Notes under the pieces: generated by a model
Told to the model about the DNA's origin: nothing
Database searches by the model: none
What the model saw: the letters and a program-made list of their open reading frames with translations, nothing else
Made by a program: the position numbers and the translations under genes
Assembly: GCF_030122845.1 (NCBI RefSeq)
Contig: NZ_CP126084.1
Span: 5,108,501-5,172,500 of the forward strand
Reading direction: 5' to 3'
Source of the DNA: Paenibacillus woosongensis
GTDB lineage: Bacteria; Bacillota; Bacilli; Paenibacillales; Paenibacillaceae
Length of the DNA stretch: 64,000 bases
Part shown: one piece after another, positions 8,429 to 16,878 of the stretch
How positions within the stretch are numbered: the first letter of the stretch is position 1
Layout of the letters: every line of letters begins with the position of its first letter

Positions 8429-10567
8429 TCACAAAAGCTGCAATTGCTCCATAAGACGATAAATCACCGCTGCGGCCTCTGCCCGCGTTGAAATCTGCTG
8501 CGGATGCAATTGATTCCCGCTGCCTTTTACGAGCTGCATCGTCAGCGCCTTCTCGACATGCGGCTTCGCCCATCCGCTTACCTCCGCATGGTCTGCAAAC
8601 TGCGACAGCTGTGTTCCCTGCTTTGCTTGCAGCAGCATTCCGCCTTTCTGCCGGGCCTCGATAGCACGAACCAGCATCGCCATCATCTCTTCGCGAGTGA
8701 GCGCATCATCCGGTCTAAAGCGGCCCTGCTCTCCCTTAACAAGACCTGCCGCAGCCGCAGCCTCTACCCAGCCATAGCTCCATTTCTCTGCCTGAACATC
8801 CTGGAATGTCGGCTGTTCGGGGAATACCGGCGGAATGCCAACCGCACCTGCCAGCATTTTGCTGAACTGAGCCCGCGTCAAGGTCGCCCTAGGCGCAAAC
8901 GTATCGGCGCTTATGCCATCAACAATACCCCGTGCTGCCAGAACCTCGACCGACCTGGAGGACCAATGCTCCGCAGCAACATCTCCAAAACTCACATTGC
9001 GCAGCAATACAGCATATATTCCGGAGGATGTAATCGAAGCGCGGACATACCGTTCATCTGCATGGCCGCTGTTCGTCACTCCGCCGACATAGGACCAGTA
9101 TCCAAGTGTCTCATCGTACTGATAAATGCCCAGCTTCTCGCGATGCTTCAACCAATAATCGCCTTCCCCAAAAGCTAAGGTAAGCTGGGATGCCTTGCCA
9201 AAGTCAGCCGAGGCTTGTATGCGCCAAGCTGCTCCTGCCGCCTCCAACGCACGGCCGGACTTATCCTTCAAGGTGAATTGGGATGCATCCAATTCGCCTA
9301 CGCTGAGCTCGGTTGATGAGGCAAAGGTTCCTGCAGCAACATCCAGCCGAACCCGGCCATCTGTGGTGCTGAAACTTCCGCCATCGACGCCTGTCGTAAA
9401 CTTGCTGAACGTCTGTCCTTGCGAACCGGACGGATTTCCTGCTGTTCCCGATGATGGCAATCCTGATGACGATGAACTGGAAGAACCCGAACCTCCTTCC
9501 GATGGAGCGCCGCCAGCCAAGTTCACCGATCCGAGCGTTCCATCTGCAGAGCGGTAAACCAGACGATCCCCTGATAAACCTATGTATTTCTTGCCTGTGT
9601 CAGCTTCGCCAATCGAATATACCCGGCCCGTGGATAATCCGACTCCCTTTAGTACGGCGCGGCCGCCTTCGTTCTCCAGGAATACCGCCTGGGTATCGCC
9701 GATGGACATGAAGGCATACTCCTCCGCCTTAGCGCTCATCGTAGTGAGATCCTGGGGTACGACAGTTGTATTATTCAATGCCGCCATGGCGAATTTGCTT
9801 TCCTTCGAGCCGTTCTTCTGTTTCCACAGCACATATTCCCCGTTCGTTACGAACCAATCGACATAGCTGTCCCCGCCAAGATCAATAAGCGAGCGCCTAA
9901 CCCCGCTGCTCAGCTCCAGCGTGCTTAAGCCTCCGTCGCGGGCATTTTTATAAATGACAAACCCATTGCTGAGCACCGGATAACGCCCTTCCCCCAGCGA
10001 GGTTTCGGCCCCGGTGATCAGGTCGTGGTAGACCATCTGCTCATACTGGCGCTGCTCCGACCAAACAGCCGCCCTCCCGTCCACCGATGGATTGGCATAC
10101 TTTCCTTTGTTATTATTAAGCTTCTTCTCGACCCCGGTCAGCAGGTCATAGCTGTAAATATCCCAATATTCCGACGAAAGATCCTGAGTTCCTTTGTCCG
10201 CCCATACCACGGTTGTTCCCTTGATTAGAGGAACATCCTTAGGCGAATTGCGGCTCGTCAATGCCTTTTCTTCTCCTGTAGCTTCGTTTCGGGCATAAAT
10301 TTGCCGCTCCCCATTGCTCCCCGTATTCAACCAGACAACATGGCCGCCGGAGACACTATAGTGAGATTGGCTAATCCCTCCTGACGCCGACATCATGGCC
10401 GTAGACACGGCTGTTGTCTTTGCTACCGCTGCCGACGTCCCCTGCGCCTCCATCCCCTGAGCCCGAGCTTCCCCCGAGGACAATTGCATGCTTCCGCCTC
10501 CTGCAGCAACAGCGATTGCTAGGAGAGGAATAACTCCCCATCTCTCCAATGCCTTCCTTTTCCTCAT
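8429..10567 (-). CDS. S-layer homology protein with N-terminal beta-propeller
   Basis: A 712-residue exported protein. A signal peptide covers about 1-36. Residues about 50-370 contain repeated blades of the TolB/YD-like type (motifs such as GGHVVWLN, VVWADKG, AAVWSEQ with DLxTGxE turns). A Ser/Gly-rich linker follows (about 370-405), then a beta-rich domain (about 405-525), and three SLH domains to the C-terminus (FGDVAAEHWSSRSVEVL, FQDVQAEKWSYGWVE, FADHAEVSGWAKPHVE, each with a TRxE/TRAQF element). SLH domains bind pyruvylated secondary cell-wall polymer, so the protein is anchored on the cell surface. The ATG at 10567 has GGGAG nine bases upstream. The RHS gene follows in the same direction after 41 bp, so the two are probably cotranscribed and this protein may hold the RHS toxin at the wall; that role is inference. 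Confidence 0.9.
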   Translation of the reverse strand: MRKRKALERWGVIPLLAIAVAAGGGSMQLSSGEARAQGMEAQGTSAAVAKTTAVSTAMMSASGGISQSHYSVSGGHVVWLNTGSNGERQIYARNEATGEEKALTSRNSPKDVPLIKGTTVVWADKGTQDLSSEYWDIYSYDLLTGVEKKLNNNKGKYANPSVDGRAAVWSEQRQYEQMVYHDLITGAETSLGEGRYPVLSNGFVIYKNARDGGLSTLELSSGVRRSLIDLGGDSYVDWFVTNGEYVLWKQKNGSKESKFAMAALNNTTVVPQDLTTMSAKAEEYAFMSIGDTQAVFLENEGGRAVLKGVGLSTGRVYSIGEADTGKKYIGLSGDRLVYRSADGTLGSVNLAGGAPSEGGSGSSSSSSSGLPSSGTAGNPSGSQGQTFSKFTTGVDGGSFSTTDGRVRLDVAAGTFASSTELSVGELDASQFTLKDKSGRALEAAGAAWRIQASADFGKASQLTLAFGEGDYWLKHREKLGIYQYDETLGYWSYVGGVTNSGHADERYVRASITSSGIYAVLLRNVSFGDVAAEHWSSRSVEVLAARGIVDGISADTFAPRATLTRAQFSKMLAGAVGIPPVFPEQPTFQDVQAEKWSYGWVEAAAAAGLVKGEQGRFRPDDALTREEMMAMLVRAIEARQKGGMLLQAKQGTQLSQFADHAEVSGWAKPHVEKALTMQLVKGSGNQLHPQQISTRAEAAAVIYRLMEQLQLL

Positions 10568-10883
10568 CGCTCAAATCTCCCTCATCTTTCTTTTCCGACA
10601 CAGCAAAAAACAGGGTACGCAACCGAATACCCGCGATTCCTAGTCCTTACGAATCAATTAGGTTTGGGGAACCGGCGGTTTCATCCTGAATTTGTAACCG
10701 TTGTCTTATTTTAATATCGGAAGAAATAACTATATTTCGGAGGAATTTTTTGAAATAGGGACTTTAGTCTTATAAACAGACCGGAATAGTTCCATTAAAG
10801 GAATCGCAAATATATGGAACACAACTAATCCAGCTTGTCCTCGTCCAATGATATGAACATACCAAACAACAAGGTGATGACAT
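10568..10883. promoter_or_regulatory. Divergent intergenic region, SLH operon versus hydrolase gene
   Basis: About 316 bp separate two divergently read surface-protein genes, so both promoters must lie here. The right half (10690-10760) is AT-rich with TATA-like stretches. A GC-richer part at about 10620-10690 contains short complementary segments (GGGTACGCAACCG versus CGGTT and GAATCA) that suggest a structured leader, but I could not match it to a known riboswitch. Confidence 0.4.
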
Positions 10884-11972
10884 ATGGAAAAAAATAAAAA
10901 CCTGCTGCTGCTCGTGCTTGCAGCTTCTCTGCTGTATGCCGCTCCTGCGCAGGCAGAGGGGGGTACGTCCGCGCGGACGGCTATCGGGACGCAGGATCAA
11001 GTTCAATCCCAGGCTCAGACGGAGTCTAAACCGATCGCCATTTTCCTGGACGACCGCCAGCTTGAGCCTGAAACGAAGCCGCTGATTGTGGACGGCACGG
11101 TGCTCGTCCCCATGCGCGGGCTGTTCGAAGCGCAGGGCGCCGAGCTGACCTGGAACGGTGCCAGTAAGACCCTTATCGCAACCAAAGATGATCTGACGCT
11201 CACTTACCGTATAGGAGAAACCACCGCCGATCTCAACGGCAAACCGGTGAATCTGTCCGTGCCCGGACGGATTGCCGACGGCTATACCTTGGTGCCGCTG
11301 CGTTTCGTCAGCGAAACGCTCGGCAGCGCGGTGAAATGGACTCCGGAGACCCGGACGGTCCATATTTCCTCTCCGGTGAACTATGAGACAACGGTTCTCT
11401 GGGGCGTGAATCTGCGCAGCCGGCCAGACACCAGTGAAGGCTCCGCTATGGGAGAACTGATTCCTACTGGTAAGAGGGTCCATGTCATTCGCGAGGTTGA
11501 TGCCCTCTGGCTGGAGGTGCGCACCGAAGATCAAAAACGCGGCTACATTTCGGCCAAGTCGAAATATACCGATTATACGAGCCCTTCGCTCATTGAACGG
11601 CAAGGGGAGGCGCTGATTGCTTATGGCAAACAATACTGGGGCACGCCGTATGAATTCGGGGCTTCGCCCGACCAGACAAATACATTCGACTGCTCTTCGT
11701 TTGTGAAGCGCGTCTTCCAGGATACGCTGGGCATTGAGCTTCCCCGGGTCTCCTATAACCAGGCGACGGTCGGCCATGAAGTCGGAATGGACGAATTGCG
11801 CTCCGGAGACCTGCTGTTCTTCGGCTCACGCGGTCTGGACATTGGACATGTCGGAATCTACGCAGGGAACAACCAGATTCTGCATACGTATTCGAAGAAG
11901 CTGGGCGTACATATCGGAGAGTTCGACGGCCATTGGAAGGAACGATTCGTAACGGCTCGCAGGGTGTTTTAA
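10884..11972 (+). CDS. Copper-amine-oxidase-N / SH3 / NlpC-P60 cell-wall hydrolase
   Basis: A 362-residue exported protein. A signal peptide ends near AQA-E at 24-25. Residues about 51-163 form a copper amine oxidase N-terminal type domain (paired LVPMRGLFEAQGAELTW and LVPLRFVSETLGSAVKW motifs), a wall-associated module common in Paenibacillus. Residues about 168-228 form an SH3b domain. Residues 240-362 are NlpC/P60, with catalytic Cys270 in FDCSSF, His322 in GHVGIYAG and the third polar residue His334. The family cleaves gamma-D-Glu-diamino-acid bonds in peptidoglycan stem peptides. AAGGTGATG precedes the ATG. The gene is monocistronic, with its own terminator at 11980-12012. Confidence 0.9.
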   Translation: MEKNKNLLLLVLAASLLYAAPAQAEGGTSARTAIGTQDQVQSQAQTESKPIAIFLDDRQLEPETKPLIVDGTVLVPMRGLFEAQGAELTWNGASKTLIATKDDLTLTYRIGETTADLNGKPVNLSVPGRIADGYTLVPLRFVSETLGSAVKWTPETRTVHISSPVNYETTVLWGVNLRSRPDTSEGSAMGELIPTGKRVHVIREVDALWLEVRTEDQKRGYISAKSKYTDYTSPSLIERQGEALIAYGKQYWGTPYEFGASPDQTNTFDCSSFVKRVFQDTLGIELPRVSYNQATVGHEVGMDELRSGDLLFFGSRGLDIGHVGIYAGNNQILHTYSKKLGVHIGEFDGHWKERFVTARRVF

Positions 11973-11979
11973 GCGGAAA

Positions 11980-12012
11980 GGGGCAGCTCCTATGGAGCTG
12001 CTCCTTTTATTT
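11980..12012 (+). terminator. Rho-independent terminator of the NlpC/P60 gene
   Basis: GGGCAGCTCC and GGAGCTGCTCC form a strong stem around a TAT loop, followed by TTTTATTTAT. The hairpin starts eight bases after the stop codon of the hydrolase gene. Confidence 0.9.
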
Positions 12013-12193
12013 ATCCGTTCAGATCACCACATCAACTATAATCATTAGCAAGCCTGCTGTTGTGGTTCGATAACTACCGAGCTTAACAGCTTGTACGACC
12101 GCAAGCGATTTTACAACTGCCGCATTTCATGTAAGATGAAGTGAGGAATAGGAAAAATGCAACAATTATAGATTATCTGATGGTGGTGACGCC

Positions 12194-12889
12194 ATGTTCA
12201 AAATTATGCTGATTGAAGATGATGCCAGCCTGTTCAGCGAAATCCGGGAACGGCTGCAGCAATGGAGCTATGACGTATATGGAATTGAGGATTTCAGCAG
12301 CGTAATGCAGGAGTTCGCCGCGGTAAAACCCGATCTCGTCCTCATCGATATCCAGCTGCCGAAGTTCGACGGCTTTCACTGGTGCCGGATGATTCGCGCC
12401 CATTCCCATGTGCCGATCATCTTCCTGTCTTCACGCGACCATCCTACGGATATGGTCATGTCCATGCAGCTGGGGGCGGATGATTTCATTCAGAAGCCCT
12501 TCCATTTCGAGGTGCTTGTGGCGAAGATCCAGGCCACGCTGCGCCGCGTCTACGATTACAACACCGAAGCAGTCTCGCTGCGCACCTGGTGCGGAGCGAC
12601 GGTCGATTATGAGCAGAACACGGTGACGAATGCCGCCGGCACGGTCGAGTTGACCAAAAATGAAATTTACATCTTAAAGCTGCTCATCGAGCAGAAAAAC
12701 AAGATCGTCACCCGGGAGGAGCTGATCAAGAGCCTCTGGGATGACGAGCGATTCATCAGCGACAATACGCTGACGGTTAACGTGAACCGGCTGCGCAAGA
12801 AGCTGGACGAGCTTGATTTAGGCCGCATGATCGAAACGAAGGTCGGGCAAGGCTACATCGCCATCCAGGAAGGTGAAGGCCGTGATTAG
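12194..12889 (+). CDS. BceR-like OmpR-family response regulator
   Basis: A 231-residue DNA-binding response regulator. The receiver domain (1-115) has the acidic pair DD at 9-10, phospho-acceptor Asp52 (LIDIQLPKFDG) and Lys101 (FIQKPF). The C-terminal winged helix (about 130-228) ends with the usual LRKKL and GYI motifs. A histidine kinase gene overlaps its 3' end and a Bce-type ABC transporter follows, so it should activate transcription of the transporter genes after phosphorylation in response to peptide antibiotics acting on lipid II cycle intermediates. A promoter is plausible at TTTACA (12111-12116) and TAAGAT (12133-12138), with 16 bp between. The ATG start is preceded by a GGTGGTGACGCC-type ribosome site. 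Confidence 0.9.
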   Translation: MFKIMLIEDDASLFSEIRERLQQWSYDVYGIEDFSSVMQEFAAVKPDLVLIDIQLPKFDGFHWCRMIRAHSHVPIIFLSSRDHPTDMVMSMQLGADDFIQKPFHFEVLVAKIQATLRRVYDYNTEAVSLRTWCGATVDYEQNTVTNAAGTVELTKNEIYILKLLIEQKNKIVTREELIKSLWDDERFISDNTLTVNVNRLRKKLDELDLGRMIETKVGQGYIAIQEGEGRD

Positions 12890-13886
12890 AAAATTCCTGC
12901 TCGAACGCCGCAGCTGGATTCTGCTCATCATCGTCCTGCAGCTGCTTACCTTATCCGTGGCCTACCTGGATTCGGAGATTCCGATGAGTTCGCTGCTCTA
13001 CATCGTTTTTCTATCGACGATGATCTTCGTTATTTTCCTGGTCGTCCGTTATCACCAAGAGACCCGCTTCTATAAAAACCTGGAGCAATGGGAGCCGCAC
13101 CTCGACGTAACCGGCTTAGCGGAAGGGCGCCGCCCTTTCGAGACGGCCACCCGCACCCTGCTCCTGCAGCAGACGGAACGGCTCAGGCAGGAGGCCGCGT
13201 ATAACCGCACGGCACTCGAAGAGGAGAAGGATTATCTCTTGTCATGGATACATGAAGTGAAGACACCGCTGAGCGCCATGCACCTCATGCTCGAGCGGCT
13301 GGAGGAAGAGCCCCTGAAGACGCAGCTGACCTATGAATGGCTGCGCATCCATCTTCTGCTCGACCAGCAGCTGCACCAGAAGCGGATGCCGTCCATGGAA
13401 AATGATCTGTATGTTGAGGAAATCGATTTGAAGGCTCTGCTCTTCACAGAAATTCGCACGCTGCGGTCATGGTGCATGCAGAAGGGCATCGGTTTTGACG
13501 TGGATTTGGAGATGACCCGAATACTTAGCGATACCAAGTGGCTCGCCTTCATTCTCCGCCAGCTGCTGACCAATGCCGTGAAGTACAGCGAAGCCGGAGA
13601 CATTTCCGTAAAAAGCCGCACCCGCGGCGACCTTACTGTGCTGGAAGTGCAGGATCACGGGCGCGGGATTGATCCGCGCGATCTCCCGCGCATTTTCGAT
13701 AAGGGCTTCACTTCCACGACCAAGCATCATGAGGATAAAGCGACGGGGATGGGATTATACTTAGCCAATAAGGCTGCCCAAGCGCTCCATATTCGCATCG
13801 AGGCCGAGTCCAGGCCGGGAGTTGGCACGACGATGAGGCTTATATTCCCGCAGCGGAATGCGTTCGTGCAAATTCAGGGCGAATAG
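12882..13886 (+). CDS. BceS-like intramembrane-sensing histidine kinase
   Basis: A kinase of about 334 residues. Two membrane helices (about 12-29 and 37-55) are joined by a very short external loop, the hallmark of intramembrane-sensing kinases that read the state of a partner ABC permease instead of binding a ligand. The H-box SWIHEVKTPLSAMH puts the phosphorylated His at about 124. An HATPase domain has N-box LLTNAVKYS, GRGIDPRDLPRIFDKGF and GMGLYLANK. I chose the GTG at 12882 because GGAAGG lies eight bases before it; the GTG at 12873 has a ribosome site too close. It overlaps the regulator gene by eight bases, which implies translational coupling. The partner transporter lies 114 bp downstream. 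Confidence 0.9.
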   Translation: MIRKFLLERRSWILLIIVLQLLTLSVAYLDSEIPMSSLLYIVFLSTMIFVIFLVVRYHQETRFYKNLEQWEPHLDVTGLAEGRRPFETATRTLLLQQTERLRQEAAYNRTALEEEKDYLLSWIHEVKTPLSAMHLMLERLEEEPLKTQLTYEWLRIHLLLDQQLHQKRMPSMENDLYVEEIDLKALLFTEIRTLRSWCMQKGIGFDVDLEMTRILSDTKWLAFILRQLLTNAVKYSEAGDISVKSRTRGDLTVLEVQDHGRGIDPRDLPRIFDKGFTSTTKHHEDKATGMGLYLANKAAQALHIRIEAESRPGVGTTMRLIFPQRNAFVQIQGE

Positions 13887-13890
13887 CACA

Positions 13891-13916
13891 GGCATGTGAC
13901 AGCATTGTCACATGCC
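13891..13916. promoter_or_regulatory. Perfect inverted repeat, candidate BceR operator upstream of bceAB
   Basis: GGCATGTGACA (13891-13901) and TGTCACATGCC (13906-13916) are perfect arms around a 4-base spacer. The core TGACA-N4-TGTCA resembles the recognition site I recall for BceR-type regulators. Downstream, TATAAT at 13965-13970 has no good -35 box, as expected for an activator-dependent promoter. The same arms could act in RNA as a weak terminator after the kinase gene (tail TTGTTCATTTG). Confidence 0.6.
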
Positions 13917-14000
13917 TTGTTCATTTGTTCGGCGAAACGAAGGAACGAGGCTGGCGATCCCTTTTATAATGGAGCTACCGAATAATAGGAGTGTGGAGAA

Positions 14001-14762
14001 ATGGCGATACTGGAAGCTACGAAAATCCATAAAAGCTACGGCAATAAATACAATAAGCAAGAAGTCTTAAAAGGGATTGATCTGAGCATCGAGCAAGGGG
14101 AGTTCGTAAGCATCATGGGAGCGTCCGGCTCCGGAAAAACAACGCTGCTGAACGTCCTCTCTTCCATCGATCAGGTGAGCGGCGGCATCGTGCTCATTGA
14201 AGGCCAGGAAATGACGGGCATGAAGGAGAAAGAGCTGGCAGAATTCCGCAAGCGGCATTTGGGGTTTATTTTTCAGGAATATAACCTGCTGGACTCGCTC
14301 ACAGTGAAGGAGAACATTCTGCTTCCATTGTCGATTTCCAAAGTATCCAAGAAAGAAGCAGACCGTAAGTTTCAGACCGTCGCAACCGAGCTGGGCATTT
14401 ATGAGCTGAAGGATAAATATCCGAACGAAATTTCCGGCGGGCAGAAGCAGCGCACCTCGGCCGCCCGGGCGTTCATTCACGAGCCGAGCATTATTTTTGC
14501 GGATGAGCCAACGGGGGCGCTGGATTCCAAGTCCGCTTCCGATTTGCTGAACAAGCTGAGCGAGCTGAACGAGAAGCGCCAAGCAACGATTGTCATGGTG
14601 ACCCATGATCCCGTTGCTGCGAGCTACTGCAGCCGGGTGATTTTTATCAAGGATGGACAGGTTTATACGCAGCTAAATAAAGGGGAAGAGACGAGACAGA
14701 CGTTCTTCAAAGACATTATGAAGACGCAGGGGTTGCTAGGAGGGGTGCAGGTTGAGCATTAA
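14001..14762 (+). CDS. BceA-like ABC transporter ATPase
   Basis: A 253-residue cytoplasmic ATPase of the MacB/BceA family. Walker [10 protein letters not shown] is at 40-48, Q-loop FQEYNLL near 91-97, signature SGGQKQR at 145-151, Walker B IIFADEP at 164-170, then the D-loop ALDSKS and the switch His in VTHDP. It drives the BceB permease that removes or frees antimicrobial peptides from undecaprenyl-phosphate-type targets and also signals need to the kinase. The start ATG has GGAGTGTGGAGA upstream. Its last 11 bases overlap the permease gene. The candidate BceR operator and TATAAT box lie immediately upstream, so the ABC genes probably form their own inducible transcript. Confidence 0.93.
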   Translation: MAILEATKIHKSYGNKYNKQEVLKGIDLSIEQGEFVSIMGASGSGKTTLLNVLSSIDQVSGGIVLIEGQEMTGMKEKELAEFRKRHLGFIFQEYNLLDSLTVKENILLPLSISKVSKKEADRKFQTVATELGIYELKDKYPNEISGGQKQRTSAARAFIHEPSIIFADEPTGALDSKSASDLLNKLSELNEKRQATIVMVTHDPVAASYCSRVIFIKDGQVYTQLNKGEETRQTFFKDIMKTQGLLGGVQVEH

Positions 14763-16695
14763 TTACATCATTCTCCGCAACCTGAAGAAGAACGCCAAAA
14801 ACTACTACCTGTACATCTTCGCCCTCATCTTCAGCGTTGCGCTCTATTTCGCTTTCGTTACGCTGCAGTACGACCCTGCCATGGACGAGATCAAAGGAAG
14901 CATCAAGGGCGGTGCAGCGATGAGGGCTGGAGCCGTCCTGCTGGTCGTCATCGTGTCGGTGTTCCTGCTGTACGCCAACAATCTGTTCATCAAGCGGCGC
15001 AGTAAAGAGATCGGTCTATTCCAATTGATTGGATTGACCAAGAACCGGATCTTCCGCATTCTGACGGCGGAGAACTTCATTCTGTATTTCGGTTCGATGC
15101 TGGTCGGGATGTTCGTGGGGTTTTCTTTTTCCAAGCTGATTATTATGATTTTGTTCAAAATTACCGGTGTGGAGTCCGGGGCAGCGCTAAGGTTCTCTAC
15201 TCAGGCCTTTATTCAGACCGTTATCGTATTTCTAGCGATTTATGTGCTCATCATGCTGATGAATTACGTGTTCATGAAGCGGCAGAGCATTCTGTCCCTC
15301 TTCCGGGTGCTGTCTTCGACGGAGGAGAAGGTGAAGAAGGTATCCGTGTGGGAAATGATTCTCGGCGTCTTCGGCTTAGCGTTGATCGCGCTTGGTTATT
15401 ACATTTCAACACGGCTGTTCAGCGGGGACTTTATTGAAATGACACAGCTGTTTCTGGCGATGGTTGGCATCCTCGGCTCGGTCATTGTGGGTACGTACCT
15501 GTTCTATAAGGGGTCGGTACGATTCATCTTCTATCTGATTCGCAGGCAAAAAGATGGATACCTGAACATCAACGAGGTTCTGTCGCTGTCTTCGATCATG
15601 TTCCGCATGAAGTCCAACGCTCTGCTGCTGACCATTATTACGACGGTATCGGCGCTGGCCATCGGCCTGTTGTCGCTCAGCTACATTGCCTACTACTCCG
15701 CCGAACGGTCAGGGAAGAATGACGTGCCGAACGACTTCGCCTTTACGCTTCAGGCCGACGCGGACAAGTTCAAAGCGGCTTTGACCTCCGGCGGCATCCC
15801 CTACCAAGAAACGTTCATTGATGTGATTCAGGTAAGAGTGGACTTCAACCAGGTGATGGATAACCGCTTTGACAATGATGCGCCAGATGCAAAGGTGATG
15901 ATCATCGGAGTCATTAGCGATACCTCCGTCAATGAGCTCGATCTGCCCGAAGGGGAGACGCTTCTGACGGGATATAGTGACTTGATGCAAACCTTTTTTG
16001 CAATTCATAATAGCGGAGAGATTCAATTCATGGGGCAGCAGGAAGTAATTCCGCAACAGATTCGGACTTTAGAGCGTGAGCATTTTGTGTCCTGGTATTT
16101 CAGAAGCGGCTTTCCGATAGCTGTTGTAGATCAAACCGTATTCGAGCGATTGAAGCTGGATGCCGACCCTGAGATTCAGAAGAAATACTCCACGTATATC
16201 GGAGTCGATATTACCGATGCTGCCAAGCTGAACGAGGCTAACGCGATATTTGAAAAATTAGAATTAGGTCCGGACAGCATCCATGAATCGCAGCTGGCCC
16301 TTATACGCAACCAGAAACAGACGATGGGACTGATCATGTTCGTGGTCGGCTTCCTGGGCCTCACCTTCCTAATGACCTCCGGCTGCATACTGTACTTCAA
16401 GCAAATGGACGAAAGCGAGGAAGAGAAGCCGAATTACACGATATTAAGAAAGCTCGGCTTCACCCCGGGAGATTTGTTAAAAGGGATTCAAGCCAAACAA
16501 TTGTTCAACTTCGGCATTCCGCTGCTGGTGGGACTGCTGCACAGCTACTTCGCCGTCAAATCGGGCTGGTTCCTGTTCGGCACCGAGCTGTGGACGCCGA
16601 TGATTCTGGTCATGCTGCTGTATACGGCGCTCTACTCCATCTTCGCCATTCTGTCGGTGCTGTATTACAAACGCGTGATTCGGGAGTCTTTATAG
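14752..16695 (+). CDS. BceB-like ABC transporter permease
   Basis: A 647-residue FtsX-family permease with the ten-helix Bce layout: one N-terminal helix (about 17-37), three more before residue 180, further helices to about 315, a large external domain (about 320-525) between helices 7 and 8, and three C-terminal helices (527-546, 582-600, 616-640). The external domain is the specificity-determining part in this family and is where the peptide-lipid target is sensed. It starts with TTG at 14752; GGAGGGG lies eight bases upstream inside the bceA-like gene. It forms a sensory complex with the upstream kinase. The closest characterised relatives confer resistance to bacitracin or to lantibiotics; the substrate here cannot be told from sequence alone. 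Confidence 0.9.
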   Translation: MSINYIILRNLKKNAKNYYLYIFALIFSVALYFAFVTLQYDPAMDEIKGSIKGGAAMRAGAVLLVVIVSVFLLYANNLFIKRRSKEIGLFQLIGLTKNRIFRILTAENFILYFGSMLVGMFVGFSFSKLIIMILFKITGVESGAALRFSTQAFIQTVIVFLAIYVLIMLMNYVFMKRQSILSLFRVLSSTEEKVKKVSVWEMILGVFGLALIALGYYISTRLFSGDFIEMTQLFLAMVGILGSVIVGTYLFYKGSVRFIFYLIRRQKDGYLNINEVLSLSSIMFRMKSNALLLTIITTVSALAIGLLSLSYIAYYSAERSGKNDVPNDFAFTLQADADKFKAALTSGGIPYQETFIDVIQVRVDFNQVMDNRFDNDAPDAKVMIIGVISDTSVNELDLPEGETLLTGYSDLMQTFFAIHNSGEIQFMGQQEVIPQQIRTLEREHFVSWYFRSGFPIAVVDQTVFERLKLDADPEIQKKYSTYIGVDITDAAKLNEANAIFEKLELGPDSIHESQLALIRNQKQTMGLIMFVVGFLGLTFLMTSGCILYFKQMDESEEEKPNYTILRKLGFTPGDLLKGIQAKQLFNFGIPLLVGLLHSYFAVKSGWFLFGTELWTPMILVMLLYTALYSIFAILSVLYYKRVIRESL

Positions 16696-16699
16696 GAGG

Positions 16700-16812
16700 G
16701 TCATGGTATGGGGTTCCAACCGCTGTTGAAGTCATGTTCCCTTGAATTTACTTATAAGGGTAGTAATATGACTTCAAAGGCGGCCCGTAAACTTTGCACC
16801 CCATACCATGAC
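16700..16812. repeat. Three-tiered long inverted repeat (MITE-like or structured RNA)
   Basis: The outer arms GTCATGGTATGGGGT (16700-16714) and ACCCCATACCATGAC (16798-16812) are perfect 15-base complements. A second perfect pair, TTGAAGTCAT (16726-16735) and ATGACTTCAA (16768-16777), lies inside, and a third, CCCTT (16739-16743)/AAGGG (16756-16760), closes the loop. The nested layout with unequal internal bulges is too elaborate for a simple terminator; it begins five bases after the permease stop codon. It could be a small non-autonomous element or a structured 3' RNA. Confidence 0.65.
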
Positions 16813-16820
16813 TCCGGCAG

Positions 16821-16862
16821 TATGTTAAAAAACCGAGCAGATACAGCATTCTGCTCGGTTCT
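16821..16862. terminator. Bidirectional terminator between bceB-like and AAA ATPase genes
   Basis: AACCGAGCAG and CTGCTCGGTT form a 10-bp stem. Read on the minus strand it is followed by six T and serves the AAA ATPase gene; on the plus strand the tail is CTTTGTATTTT. Confidence 0.85.
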
Positions 16863-16878
16863 TTGTATTTTGGCGCGC

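Noticed and set aside
10610..10700. Possible ydaO-type or other riboswitch before the cell-wall hydrolase
   Set aside because: A GGGGAACC element and nearby complementary pieces recall c-di-AMP switches, which often precede such hydrolases, but the remaining conserved parts (GGGGTGAATCC, GTAGGG and the AGCTAACCTCG tail) are missing.
10770..11777. Minus-strand open frame of 335 codons
   Set aside because: It is antisense to the NlpC/P60 gene, whose motifs and ribosome site are clear; the composition is that of a shadow frame.
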